A stretch of DNA of 33,100 nucleotides from Schwartzia sp. (in: firmicutes) (lineage in GTDB: Bacteria > Bacillota > Negativicutes > Selenomonadales > Selenomonadaceae). Both the position numbers and the translations under genes were made by a program. The notes under the pieces were generated by a model. That model made no database searches. It was not told the DNA's origin and was given only the letters and a program-made list of their open reading frames with translations. Of the stretch, positions 8,625 through 18,274 are shown in pieces; position 1 is the stretch's first letter, and each line of letters starts with the position of its first letter. The stretch lies in the NCBI GenBank assembly GCA_017444395.1, contig JAFSWT010000027.1:1-33100 (forward strand), read 5' to 3'.

Positions 8625-11060
8625 ATGGCAAGAAAGGTACGCGATATTGCGGTTCTGGAGCTGCAAAAGCGTTTCGTGATGACGGCCCATATCCTGTTCG
8701 GCCGGGATCTCGACGAGCTCACGGATCACGAGATTTACCGGACGATCACGGCGACGGTGAAGGAACTCCTGTCCGAGGACTGGATCCGGACGAATAAGTA
8801 TTACGCGGAAAAGCAGGAAAAGCAGGTGTACTATTTCTCGATTGAGTTCCTGCTGGGCCGGCTGCTGAAGACGAACCTGATCAATCTCGGGGTCAAGGAG
8901 CTTATCACCGAGGCGCTGAAGGGGCTGAACCTGTCGCTGGCGCAGTTCTATGACGAGGAGCCGGACGCGGGCCTCGGCAACGGCGGCCTCGGGCGTCTGG
9001 CGGCCTGCTTCATCGACTCGCTGGCGTCTCTGGGACTGCCGGGGCACGGTTGCAGCATCCGCTACAAATACGGCCTGTTCGAGCAGAAGATCATCGACGG
9101 CAACCAGGTCGAGCTGCCAGACAAATGGCTCCGGGACGGTTTTGCCTGGGAGTACCGCAAACCCGATAAGTCGGTGAACGTGCGCCTCGGCGGCAACGCC
9201 TACATGAAGGCGATGGACGACGGCACGCTGGAACTCGTCCATGAGGGCTTCCAGACGATCCTGGCCGTCCCCTACGACGTCCCGGTGGTCGGCGCCGGCA
9301 ACCATGTCGTGAACACCCTGCGCCTCTGGAACGCCGAGGTGGACCGCGACTTCACCACCTACGGCACCCTGACGCAGGGCCGCCGGCAGGACTGGCAGCA
9401 GTATCAGCAGATGGTCGAGGGCATCACCGAGTTCCTCTATCCCGACGACAGTTCCTTTGAGGGGCGCCGTCTGCGGCTGGTGCAGGAGTATTTCTTCGTC
9501 TCCGCCGGCGTCCAGAGCATCGTCCGCCACATGCGAAAGGCCCAGCTCGGCGTCCGCGCCATCGCCGACAAGATTGCCATCCATATCAACGATACCCATC
9601 CGGCCCTGGCGGTGGCCGAGCTCATGCGCATCCTGGTGGACGAAGAGGAAATCGATTGGGATGAGGCCTGGGAGCTTACGGTCAGGACGATGGCCTATAC
9701 GAACCACACCATCCTGCCGGAAGCGCTGGAGAAATGGCCGGTGGATATGCTGCGGGCCGTAGTGCCCCGCATCTACCTCATCATCGAGGAGATCAACCGC
9801 CGCTTCATGACCGAGGCGCGGCGCCGCTTCCCGAACGACGAGGCCCGCTGGCGGGAGCTTTCCATCATCGAGGACGGTCAGGTCCATATGGCGCGCCTGG
9901 CCTGCGCCGGCAGCCACAGCATCAACGGTGTCGCCGCCATCCATTCCAATATCATCAAGCAGTCCACGCTCCGCGCTTTTTATGAGATGTACCCGAACCG
10001 CTTCAACAACAAGACGAACGGCATCACCCACCGCCGCTGGCTCATCGGCGCCAATCCGGAGCTGGCGGGCCTTCTGGACGAGACGATTTCGCCGACCTGG
10101 CGCAAGAAGCCGGACCACCTGTCCGACCTCGCCGCTCACGCCGGGGACAAAACGCTTCTCGAACGGTTGGCGAAAATGAAGCTCAACCGCAAGAAAATCC
10201 TGGCCCGCTATATCCGGGAGCACAACGGCGAGCGCGTCGATCCGGAATCCATCTTCGACATCCAGGTCAAGCGCATCCATTCTTATAAGCGCCAGCTCAT
10301 GAACATCCTCTACATCATGTGTCTGGCGGACCGCATCAAGAGCGGTAAGCTCAAGGACCTGCCGCCCACGACGTTCTTCTTCGGCGGCAAGGCGGCACCG
10401 GGCTACCACATCGCCAAGGAAACGATCCGCCTGATTTGTGCCGTGGCGGAAAAGATCAACAAGGACCCGGTGGTCAGCAAGGTCATCAAGGTGGTGTTCC
10501 TGGAGAACTTCGGCGTCTCCCTGGGCGAGATCGTCTATCCGGCGGCCGACGTTTCCGAGCAGATATCCACCGCCAGCAAGGAAGCCTCGGGCACCGGCAA
10601 CATGAAGTTCATGATGAACGGCGCCATCACCCTCGGCACCCTCGACGGGGCCAACGTGGAGATCCGCGACGCCGTGGGCGACGACAACTGCGTCATCTTC
10701 GGTCTCAAGGCCGAGGAGGTCATGAGCTACTACGAGAAGGGCAACTATTCCGCCTGGGAGGAATACCACAACAACGAATCGGTGCGCCGCGTCCTGGAGC
10801 GCCTCGTCGACAATACCTACGGCGATTTCCGCTCGCTCTATGACTACCTCCTGCAAAACAACGACGAGTTCTTCATCCTGAAGGACTTCGACGCTTACCG
10901 GAAAGCCCACAAGGAAATCTACCGCCGCTATCAGGATACGGACGGCTGGCGGCGTTCCATGCTCCTCAATATCGCCCATTCCGGCATCTTCTCATCCGAC
11001 CGCACGATTCACGAGTACGCGCGTGACATCTGGGATATTCATCCGGTAGAGCTCGACTGA
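8625..11060 (+). CDS. glgP: glycogen/maltodextrin phosphorylase
   Basis: A PLP-dependent GT35 enzyme that releases glucose-1-phosphate from alpha-1,4-glucan ends. The start at ATG 8625 (MARKVRD) is chosen because GGGAGGT ends 7 bases upstream; the frame runs back to 8559 without a good site. It is 811 residues, normal for the family. Conserved stretches include EPDAGLGNGGLGRLAACFIDS, the glucan-site region HINDTHPALAVAE, NKTNGITHRRW, and the PLP motif EASGTGNMKF with the Schiff-base Lys at residue 661, then GTLDGANVEI. It sits mid-operon with the synthesis genes, so storage and mobilisation are co-expressed. Confidence 0.97.
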   Translation: MARKVRDIAVLELQKRFVMTAHILFGRDLDELTDHEIYRTITATVKELLSEDWIRTNKYYAEKQEKQVYYFSIEFLLGRLLKTNLINLGVKELITEALKGLNLSLAQFYDEEPDAGLGNGGLGRLAACFIDSLASLGLPGHGCSIRYKYGLFEQKIIDGNQVELPDKWLRDGFAWEYRKPDKSVNVRLGGNAYMKAMDDGTLELVHEGFQTILAVPYDVPVVGAGNHVVNTLRLWNAEVDRDFTTYGTLTQGRRQDWQQYQQMVEGITEFLYPDDSSFEGRRLRLVQEYFFVSAGVQSIVRHMRKAQLGVRAIADKIAIHINDTHPALAVAELMRILVDEEEIDWDEAWELTVRTMAYTNHTILPEALEKWPVDMLRAVVPRIYLIIEEINRRFMTEARRRFPNDEARWRELSIIEDGQVHMARLACAGSHSINGVAAIHSNIIKQSTLRAFYEMYPNRFNNKTNGITHRRWLIGANPELAGLLDETISPTWRKKPDHLSDLAAHAGDKTLLERLAKMKLNRKKILARYIREHNGERVDPESIFDIQVKRIHSYKRQLMNILYIMCLADRIKSGKLKDLPPTTFFFGGKAAPGYHIAKETIRLICAVAEKINKDPVVSKVIKVVFLENFGVSLGEIVYPAADVSEQISTASKEASGTGNMKFMMNGAITLGTLDGANVEIRDAVGDDNCVIFGLKAEEVMSYYEKGNYSAWEEYHNNESVRRVLERLVDNTYGDFRSLYDYLLQNNDEFFILKDFDAYRKAHKEIYRRYQDTDGWRRSMLLNIAHSGIFSSDRTIHEYARDIWDIHPVELD

Positions 11061-11124
11061 TACCACCCGCAGATTCAGGGTTTACTCTGCGATACGCGTG
11101 CTACGCACGGAGGGAGGAAACGAC

Positions 11125-13023
11125 ATGAAGACATCCGCATTGGCGGACTACGACCTCTATCTTTTCCATCAGGGAACGAATTACCACGCTCAGGAAATGC
11201 TGGGCGCCCACTACGTCGAGCGCGAAGGCAAGCGCGGCGTGCGCTTTGCCGTCTGGGCACCGGAGGCAAAGGCCGTCAGCGTCGTGGGGGACTTCAACGG
11301 CTGGGATACCCGGGAAAATCCCCTGGCGAAGATCGGCGACGGTGAGATCTGGGAGGGCTTCATCCCCGGCCTGCCGTCGGAGACCGTTTATAAATACGCC
11401 ATCGAACCGCCCTGGGGCGGCCCCCATATCATGAAGGCCGATCCCTACGGTTTCTACGCCGAGAAAAAGCCGGAGACGGCCTCGAAGACGTATGATTTCG
11501 CCGAATACGACTGGCATGACGGGGCCTGGTACGAGGCGCAAAAGCAGGGCAGCTCCTACGAGAAGCCCATGCTGACCTACGAGGTGCATCTGGGCTCCTG
11601 GCGGCGCAATCCCGACGGCGGCTACCTCTCTTACCGGGAGCTGGCGGACGCTCTGGTCAGCTACGCCAAAGACATGAACTACACCCATCTCGAGTTCATG
11701 CCGCTCTGCGAGCATCCCTACGACGGTTCCTGGGGCTATCAGGCGACGGGCTACTTCGCCGTCACCAGTCGCTACGGGACGCCGGAGGATTTCAAGTACC
11801 TGGTGGATACCGCCCATCAGGCGGGCCTCGGCGTCATCATGGACTGGGTGCCGGGCCATTTCTGCAACAACGACGAGGGCCTGCGCCATTTCGACGGGCC
11901 AAACCTTTACGAGTCCGACAACGAGCAGCGGGCCGAGAACCGGGACTGGGGCACGACGAATTTCGATTATGGCCGCACCGAGGTCCGGAGCTTCCTGATC
12001 TCCAACGCCCTGTTCTGGCTGGAGGAGTACCATATCGACGGCCTGCGCATCGACGCCGTGGCCAACATGCTCTATCTGAACTACGGCCGCAAGGACGGCG
12101 AATGGCTGCCGAACAAGTACGGCGGCACCGGCAACCTCGAAGCGATGGACTTCCTGAAGCAGCTCAACATGGCTGTCTTCGAAGCCTGCCCCCAGGCGCT
12201 GATGATCGCCGAGGAATCCACTTCCTGGCCGCTGATTTCCAAGCCGGTCTACATGGGCGGCATGGGCTTCAACTACAAGTGGAACATGGGCTGGATGAAC
12301 GACGTCCTGAAGTACATGAGCCTTGATCCCATCTATCGCAAATGGAACCAGAACAAGCTGACATTCTCGCTGATGTACGCCTTCTCCGAGAACTTCGTGC
12401 TGCCCCTCTCCCACGATGAGGTCGTGCACGGCAAGTGCTCGCTCCTCAGCAAGATGCCGGGCGATTACTGGCAGAAGTTCGCCGGGCTCCGGGCCTTCTT
12501 CGGCTACTGGATGGCCCATCCGGGCAAGAAGCTCCTGTTCATGGGCGGCGAGTTCGGCCAGTTCATCGAGTGGAACTTTGACGACAGCCTCGACTGGCAT
12601 CTGGTGGAGCAATACGAGAAGCATACCCAGATGCAGGGCTTCTCCCGGGAGCTGAACCGCTTCTACGTTGACCATCCGGCGTTCTGGCAGGTGGACTTCG
12701 ACTGGCGAGGCTTTGAGTGGATTGACTGCAACGACGCCGACCAGAGCGTCCTCTCCTTCATCCGCCGGGCAAAGGACGGCTCCGATTTCATCGTCGTCGT
12801 CTGCAACTTCACGCCGGAGGTCCGCCACGGCTACCGCATCGGCGTGCCCGAAAAAGGCGTCTATCAGGAAGTCCTGAACAGCGACGATCCGCGCTATGGC
12901 GGGTCCGGGGTGATGAACGGCGGCGACCTTCATACCGACGATTTCATCTGGCACGACCGGCCGCAGTCGCTGTCTCTGACATTGCCGCCGCTGGCGACCA
13001 TCTACCTGCGGAAAAAGGCGTAA
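11125..13023 (+). CDS. glgB: 1,4-alpha-glucan branching enzyme
   Basis: A GH13 transglycosylase that introduces alpha-1,6 branches into glycogen. The start ATG 11125 (MKTSALADY) follows GGAGGGAGG (11109-11117). It has 632 residues: an N-terminal CBM48 beta domain (RFAVWAPEAKAVSVVGDFNGWD) followed by the TIM barrel. Catalytic motifs are DWVPGHF, GLRIDAVANMLY with nucleophile Asp310, IAEES with acid/base Glu363, and LSHDEVVHGK with Asp431. The HDEVVHGK form is typical of branching enzymes rather than amylases or debranching enzymes. It is preceded by glgP and followed after 64 bases by glgA. Confidence 0.97.
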   Translation: MKTSALADYDLYLFHQGTNYHAQEMLGAHYVEREGKRGVRFAVWAPEAKAVSVVGDFNGWDTRENPLAKIGDGEIWEGFIPGLPSETVYKYAIEPPWGGPHIMKADPYGFYAEKKPETASKTYDFAEYDWHDGAWYEAQKQGSSYEKPMLTYEVHLGSWRRNPDGGYLSYRELADALVSYAKDMNYTHLEFMPLCEHPYDGSWGYQATGYFAVTSRYGTPEDFKYLVDTAHQAGLGVIMDWVPGHFCNNDEGLRHFDGPNLYESDNEQRAENRDWGTTNFDYGRTEVRSFLISNALFWLEEYHIDGLRIDAVANMLYLNYGRKDGEWLPNKYGGTGNLEAMDFLKQLNMAVFEACPQALMIAEESTSWPLISKPVYMGGMGFNYKWNMGWMNDVLKYMSLDPIYRKWNQNKLTFSLMYAFSENFVLPLSHDEVVHGKCSLLSKMPGDYWQKFAGLRAFFGYWMAHPGKKLLFMGGEFGQFIEWNFDDSLDWHLVEQYEKHTQMQGFSRELNRFYVDHPAFWQVDFDWRGFEWIDCNDADQSVLSFIRRAKDGSDFIVVVCNFTPEVRHGYRIGVPEKGVYQEVLNSDDPRYGGSGVMNGGDLHTDDFIWHDRPQSLSLTLPPLATIYLRKKA

Positions 13024-13087
13024 AACACCTTTCCCAACGGGCAGACATTTTCAAAAATACAACCATCATGCAAGGGGGTTTGATTTT

Positions 13088-14527
13088 ATGTTAAAGGTTC
13101 TGTATGTGGCATCGGAAGCGGTGCCTTTCGTGAAGACGGGTGGCCTGGCCGATGTGGCGGGCTCTCTTCCCCAGGCGCTCCGGAAACAGGACGTGGACGT
13201 GCGGGTCATGCTGCCGAAGTACGCCGCGATCCCGGAAGAGTTCCGCAGCCGCATGGAGCACGTCTATCACGGCGAGATTCCGGTGGCCTGGCGGCAGAAG
13301 TATGTCGGCGTTGAAAAGCTCGAATACGAAGGCGTGACCTGGTATTTCATCGACAATGAGGAATATTTCGGCCGCGATAGCTTCTACGGCTACGACGACG
13401 ACGTGGCCCGGTTCTCGTTCTTCTCCCGGGCGGCGCTGTCGGTGCTCGCGGCCATCGATTTCTGGCCGGATGTCATTCATACGAACGACTGGCACACGGC
13501 GCTCATCAACGTCCTGTTGCGGCTCGAGCACATGGGCGATGAACGCTACGAACACATCCGCACCCTGTTCACGATCCACAACCTGAAATACCAGGGCGTA
13601 TTCCCCAAGAATGTCATGGCCGATGTCCTCGGGCTCGACTGGAAATACTTCAACAACGGCGATCTCGAATATTACGATGCCGTGAATTTCATGAAGGGCG
13701 CCATCATCTACTCCGATTTCATCTCGACGGTGAGCCGCACCTACGCGGAGGAAATCCAGTACGAATACTTCGGCGAGGGCCTCGACGGCCTGCTGCGCCT
13801 CCGCAGCGACGACCTCTTCGGCATCGTGAACGGCCTTGATTACCAAGTCTACAATCCCAAGACCGACCGGAACCTGGTGGTGAATTACGATCAGGACAGC
13901 CTCCCGAAGAAGCTCGATAACAAGACGGCCCTGCAGCAGCAACTCGGCCTTCCCGAGAACCGCGGCATACCGATGCTGGGCATGGTCACCCGGATGGTGG
14001 AGGCAAAGGGCCTCGACTTCGTGATCCGGGTTCTCGACGAGCTGCTGCTCCATGAGGACATCCAGTTCGTGTTGCTGGGGCAGGGCGACCGCGTCTATGA
14101 GGACTGGTTCCGCGAGCTCGCCTGGCGCCATCCCCAGAAGGTATCGGTCAACATCTTCTTCAACAACGAGTTGGCGCAGCGCATCTACGCCGCCAGCGAT
14201 CTCTTCCTGATGCCCTCGATGTACGAACCCTGCGGTATCGGCCAGCTCATCGCCCTGCGTTACGGCGCGATTCCGGTTGTCCGGGCCACCGGCGGCCTCA
14301 AGGATACCGTCCAGCCCTTTGACAAGGCAACGGAGGAAGGCAACGGGTTCGTGTTCCCGAACTACAACGCCCACGAATTCCTCTACACCATCAAGCGGGC
14401 CATCCGCCTCATCAAGAATCTCAAGACCTGGGAGGCCATGGAGAAGAACGCGATGCAGACAGACTACAGTTGGGACAAATCGGCCGGCGAGTACAAGGGT
14501 CTTTATGAGCGGCTGCTGAAGCGGTAA
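13088..14527 (+). CDS. glgA: glycogen synthase (ADP-glucose)
   Basis: A GT5 glycosyltransferase elongating alpha-1,4-glucan chains from ADP-glucose. The start ATG 13088 has AAGGGGG about 9 bases upstream. It has 479 residues, the standard bacterial length. The N-terminal ADP-glucose motif KTGGLADV starts at Lys16. Other GT-B features are NDWHTALIN, TIHNLKYQG, GIVNGLDYQVYNP and the C-terminal MPSMYEPCGIGQL segment with Glu380. GlgC/GlgD upstream supply its donor and GlgB branches its product. Confidence 0.97.
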   Translation: MLKVLYVASEAVPFVKTGGLADVAGSLPQALRKQDVDVRVMLPKYAAIPEEFRSRMEHVYHGEIPVAWRQKYVGVEKLEYEGVTWYFIDNEEYFGRDSFYGYDDDVARFSFFSRAALSVLAAIDFWPDVIHTNDWHTALINVLLRLEHMGDERYEHIRTLFTIHNLKYQGVFPKNVMADVLGLDWKYFNNGDLEYYDAVNFMKGAIIYSDFISTVSRTYAEEIQYEYFGEGLDGLLRLRSDDLFGIVNGLDYQVYNPKTDRNLVVNYDQDSLPKKLDNKTALQQQLGLPENRGIPMLGMVTRMVEAKGLDFVIRVLDELLLHEDIQFVLLGQGDRVYEDWFRELAWRHPQKVSVNIFFNNELAQRIYAASDLFLMPSMYEPCGIGQLIALRYGAIPVVRATGGLKDTVQPFDKATEEGNGFVFPNYNAHEFLYTIKRAIRLIKNLKTWEAMEKNAMQTDYSWDKSAGEYKGLYERLLKR

Positions 14528-14555
14528 GGAACTAAGGAAGAAAAAACGCACAAGA

Positions 14556-14603
14556 CGCCGCCGGACGGGCGGCGGAAATTGGGCGCGGAGAGATTCCGCG
14601 CCC
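14556..14603 (+). promoter_or_regulatory. two successive GC hairpins between glgA and the fusion enzyme
   Basis: CGCCGCC (14556-14562) pairs with GGCGGCG (14568-14574), and GGGCGCGGA (14581-14589) with TCCGCGCCC (14595-14603), each around a 5-base loop. Neither is followed by a clear T-run. They lie 50-100 bases before the next gene and may damp read-through or protect an mRNA 3' end. Confidence 0.4.
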
Positions 14604-14655
14604 GGCGTTTCCAGGGATGAAATCGCTTCTTTCACGTAGACAGGGGGGCTTGTCA

Positions 14656-17600
14656 TTGGCGGAACAATACACGATTGAACACGATTCACGAAATGTGGCA
14701 TACCGGTTCCCCACCGGGGCAACGGTGGCGGGCAGCCGCGTCTGGCTGGGCATCCGGATCGCCGGGGCGCAATCGGCCTCCGGCCAGATCCGGCTTTGGC
14801 GCGATAATGCCGGCGAGCTGCTGGTGGACCTGACGCCTTCGTCCGAAACGCCGGCGCCATCCGGCGATATCTGGCTCAGCGCGACAGTGAAAATGCCGCC
14901 GGAGGGCGGACTGATATGGTATTATTTCATCCTGTCCGTTGACGGCAAGACCGTTTACTACGGCAACAACGACGGCCGCCTGGGCGGACGGGGCCAGGCG
15001 AAAGAGGAGGCGCCGGCGTCCTATCAGATCACGGTCTATGACAAGGGGGCGGACACCCCGGCCTGGTTCCGCCGCTCGGTGATGTACCAGATCTTTCCCG
15101 ACCGCTTCTACCGGGAGGGACCGGCGGCGGAAAAGCCCGGCGCGGTGCTCCATTCCTGCTGGAAGGACGCGCCGCAGTATTTCAAGGACGAATACTCCAG
15201 GGCCATCCTCGCCTATGATTTCTTTGGCGGCAATCTCGCCGGCATCCGGGCCAAGCTCCGGTATCTCAAAGACCTGGGCATATCCGTCATCTATTTCAAC
15301 CCGGTCTTCGAGGCGGAAAGCAACCATCGCTATGATACCGGCGACTACCATAAGATCGATCCCATGCTGGGCACGGAGGAGGAATTCTCCGCGCTTTGCC
15401 GGGATGCGAAGGAAATGGGCATCCGCATACTGATTGACGGCGTTTTCAGCCATACCGGCAGCAACAGCCGCTACTTCAACCGCTACGGGCAATACGACAG
15501 CATCGGCGCCTACCAGTCGAAAAAATCGCCGTATTTCGCCTGGTATGATTTCGTCAATTACCCCGAATCCTACAACAGTTGGTGGGGCTTCGACACATTG
15601 CCGAACATCAACGAGACGGAGCCCTCCTATATGGACTTCATCATTTCCGCCGAGGACAGCGTGCTCCATCACTGGTCAAAGGCCGGCATCAGCGGCTGGC
15701 GTCTCGACGTGATTGACGAGCTGCCGCCGGAATTCTCCCAGGCGTTCTACCGGGAACTCAAGAAAACCGATCCGGAGGCGGTGCTGATCGGCGAAATCTG
15801 GGAAGATGCCTCCAACAAGATCAGCTACAGCCAGCAGCGGGCCTATCTGTCCGGCCTTGAGATTGACGGCGCCATGAACTACCCCTTCCGCACTGCGGTA
15901 CTGGACTTCCTGCTGGGCCACATGGACGGCGCCGCTCTGGGGCAGCACATGGAAAGCCTGCGGGAAAACTATCCGGCGCATAATTTCTACGCCATGATGA
16001 ACCTTCTGGGCAGCCATGACGTGGAGCGCCTGATGACGATCCTCGGCGAGGCCCCGCCGCCGGACGCGCTGGACCAGAAGCAGCGGGGACAGTACCGGCT
16101 GCCAAAGGATCAGGCGAAGCTGGCGCGGGCCCGGGCGGGACTGGCCATGCTATGGCAACTCACCTTCCCCGGCGTGCCGTCCATCTATTACGGCGATGAA
16201 ATCGGCATGCAGGGCTACCGCGATCCTTATAACCGCGGCCCCTACGATTGGGAGGACGGCGACAAGGAGCTCCGGGCGCGGGTACGCCGCCTGATTTACT
16301 GGCGGAACCACCACCCCGCCCTCTCCACCGGCGAATTCCTGCCGCTCTATAGCGAAGGCAATGTCTATGCGTATGCCCGTCTGATACGGGGCGGCCGCGA
16401 TATGTTCCAGGCGGAAGCGCCGGACGAGACCTTTGTCGTGGTCCTGAACCGCAGCCGGCGCGATATCGCGCGGGTACGGCTCGGCGTCGGCGATTTCGCT
16501 TGCGGGACCTTCCATCTGCTCATGTCGGCCGGCAACAGCACCGAGACCATTCCCTCGAGTCTTGTCACGAAGGACGGCGGCATCGAGGCGGTGCTGCCGC
16601 CGCTTTCCGGGGCGCTCTACCAGCTACAGAAGCCGGAGGCGGCAAAGCCCCGTCAGGCCGGTCTGTTGCTGCACCCGGCTTCGCTTCCCTCGTCCTACGG
16701 CATCGGTGACATCGGCCCGGCGGCCTATCAGTTCGTCGATTTCCTGGCGGCGGCGGGCCACACGGTCTGGCAAATCCTGCCCCTCTGTCCGGTGGGCGAC
16801 GACGCTTCGCCCTACGCATCCTCCTCCGCCTTCGCCGGTAATCCGCTCCTGATCTCGCTGGAATGGCTGGCGGACGCCGGCTGGCTCACCGAAGATGAGC
16901 TGGCCGCGCCGCCGCCCTCGAGCGTCAGCACCTTCAAACAGGCCCGGGCCTATAAAGAAGAACTCCTGCATAAAGCCTGGGATCGCTTCCGTCTCGAACC
17001 GCCGAAGGAATACGAATCCTTCTGCCGGCAGGAAGCGGAATGGCTCGACGGCTACGCTCTCTTCATGGCAACCCATGAAAAGGAGAAGGGCAAGCCCTGG
17101 TACGAATGGGAAGCGTCGCTGCGGGACGCGGTGCCGGAGGCATTGGAGGACCAGCGCCGCCGGCTGCGGCTCAACATCGAGTATGTCAAATTCAAGCAGT
17201 ACCTGTTCTTCCGTCAGTGGGACGGTCTGCACCGGTACGCCCAGGCAAAGGGCGTCGATATCCTGGGCGATATGCCGCTGTTCCTGTCCCTCGACAGCGC
17301 TGATGTCTGGCTGAACCAGAAGCTCTTCCAGATCGCGCCGGGAGGAAAACCGAAGAAAGTGGCCGGCGTACCGCCGGACTATTTCAGCCCCACGGGGCAG
17401 CTCTGGGGGAACCCGCAGTACGATTGGGATGCCATGAAGCGGGATAGCTACGCCTGGTGGATTGCCCGGTTCAAGAGACTCTTCTCCCTGGTTGACGTCG
17501 TCCGCGTCGATCACTTCCGTGGACTGGAATCTTACTGGGAAGTGGACGGCGACGCCAAAACCGCGGAAAACGGCCGTTGGGTCAAAGGACCGGGGAAAGA

Positions 17601-18141
17601 TCTCTTTGACGCCGTTGAAAAGGCGCTGGGCAAGCTCCCCATCGTGGCCGAAGACCTGGGCGTTCAGACGCCGGAGGTGGCGGCGCTGCGGGAAGCCTGC
17701 GGTTTCCCGGGCATGAAGGTCCTGCAATTCGAGCTGACAGGAAACGGAACGCCCCGGATTGGTTGCGCCCTGCCGGAGGATTCCATCGCTTACACCGGCA
17801 CCCATGACAACAACACCGTGGCCGGCTGGTATCAGGACGACCTGCGGGAAGAAGACCGCCGCCGCGTCGCGGCCTGGCTGGGCCTTGGCCGGACCGCTTC
17901 CGGCGTGGAAGCAGCCGTCCGGATGGTGGAGACGGCTTATGCTTCGGCCGCCCGGCTTGTCATCACCCCCATGCAGGATATCCTGGGGCTCGACGGCACC
18001 CACCGCATGAATACGCCCGGCACCGTCAGCGACACCAACTGGAACTGGCGCATGCAGGCCGGCGTCCTGACGACCTTCCTGATCAAACGCCTGAAGCAAC
18101 TCGCCGAAAAACATCATCGGCTGGGAACCGGCAGCAAATGA
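14656..18141 (+). CDS. fused GH13 alpha-glucosidase/debranching-type enzyme and 4-alpha-glucanotransferase
   Basis: A bifunctional maltodextrin enzyme of 1161 residues. TTG 14656 is preferred, with AGGGGGG ending 7 bases upstream; ATG 14617 would add 13 residues but lacks a site. An N-terminal beta domain (about 1-135) precedes a neopullulanase-like GH13 barrel: DGVFSHTG (Asp261), GWRLDVIDE with nucleophile Asp351, IGEIWED with acid/base Glu380, and GSHDVER (Asp455). From about 669 a complete GH77 (MalQ-like) domain follows: HPASLPSSYGIGD, SSSAFAGNP, VRVDHFRG with nucleophile Asp952, VAEDLG with Glu999, and GTHDNNT. It has no signal peptide, so it is cytosolic. It probably trims or debranches limit dextrins left by GlgP and disproportionates the maltooligosaccharides. 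The exact GH13 specificity is uncertain. Confidence 0.93.
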   Translation: MAEQYTIEHDSRNVAYRFPTGATVAGSRVWLGIRIAGAQSASGQIRLWRDNAGELLVDLTPSSETPAPSGDIWLSATVKMPPEGGLIWYYFILSVDGKTVYYGNNDGRLGGRGQAKEEAPASYQITVYDKGADTPAWFRRSVMYQIFPDRFYREGPAAEKPGAVLHSCWKDAPQYFKDEYSRAILAYDFFGGNLAGIRAKLRYLKDLGISVIYFNPVFEAESNHRYDTGDYHKIDPMLGTEEEFSALCRDAKEMGIRILIDGVFSHTGSNSRYFNRYGQYDSIGAYQSKKSPYFAWYDFVNYPESYNSWWGFDTLPNINETEPSYMDFIISAEDSVLHHWSKAGISGWRLDVIDELPPEFSQAFYRELKKTDPEAVLIGEIWEDASNKISYSQQRAYLSGLEIDGAMNYPFRTAVLDFLLGHMDGAALGQHMESLRENYPAHNFYAMMNLLGSHDVERLMTILGEAPPPDALDQKQRGQYRLPKDQAKLARARAGLAMLWQLTFPGVPSIYYGDEIGMQGYRDPYNRGPYDWEDGDKELRARVRRLIYWRNHHPALSTGEFLPLYSEGNVYAYARLIRGGRDMFQAEAPDETFVVVLNRSRRDIARVRLGVGDFACGTFHLLMSAGNSTETIPSSLVTKDGGIEAVLPPLSGALYQLQKPEAAKPRQAGLLLHPASLPSSYGIGDIGPAAYQFVDFLAAAGHTVWQILPLCPVGDDASPYASSSAFAGNPLLISLEWLADAGWLTEDELAAPPPSSVSTFKQARAYKEELLHKAWDRFRLEPPKEYESFCRQEAEWLDGYALFMATHEKEKGKPWYEWEASLRDAVPEALEDQRRRLRLNIEYVKFKQYLFFRQWDGLHRYAQAKGVDILGDMPLFLSLDSADVWLNQKLFQIAPGGKPKKVAGVPPDYFSPTGQLWGNPQYDWDAMKRDSYAWWIARFKRLFSLVDVVRVDHFRGLESYWEVDGDAKTAENGRWVKGPGKDLFDAVEKALGKLPIVAEDLGVQTPEVAALREACGFPGMKVLQFELTGNGTPRIGCALPEDSIAYTGTHDNNTVAGWYQDDLREEDRRRVAAWLGLGRTASGVEAAVRMVETAYASAARLVITPMQDILGLDGTHRMNTPGTVSDTNWNWRMQAGVLTTFLIKRLKQLAEKHHRLGTGSK

Positions 18142-18160
18142 CACCGTTCCCTCCGAAAAA

Positions 18161-18195
18161 GAAAAGCCCCGGAATGACCCGGGGCTTTTCTTTTG
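18161..18195 (+). terminator. terminator of the glycogen operon
   Basis: GAAAAGCCCCGG (18161-18172) pairs with CCGGGGCTTTTC (18179-18190) around 6 bases, with extra A's upstream and TTTT downstream. It is strong and symmetric enough to work both ways. It is the first clear terminator after glgC, so 6189-18141 can be one transcription unit. Confidence 0.9.
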
Positions 18196-18204
18196 TTCTA
18201 CTTT

Positions 18205-18243
18205 GTGGTATCTTATAGTGGTATATTATTGTGGTATCTTAAA
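18205..18243 (+). repeat. three 13-bp tandem repeats in the DUF2225 leader
   Basis: GTGGTATCTTATA (18205), GTGGTATATTATT (18218) and GTGGTATCTTAAA (18231) are head-to-tail at an exact 13-base period. They sit between the glycogen terminator and the DUF2225 start at 18275. They are AT-rich in a GC-rich setting and overlap the only space available for a promoter, so they may be an operator array or promoter region. Confidence 0.65.
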
Positions 18244-18274
18244 TTCGCAGCTTATCATGAAAGGAGTGACCGGG

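Noticed and set aside
8475-10979. Very long minus-strand open frame opposite glgP
   Set aside because: It mirrors a fully conserved phosphorylase. Low-stop antisense frames are expected in GC-rich genes, and the translation matches no known family.
18205-18243. Three short repeats as a CRISPR array
   Set aside because: The repeats are contiguous without spacers and only 13 bases long; no cas gene is present.
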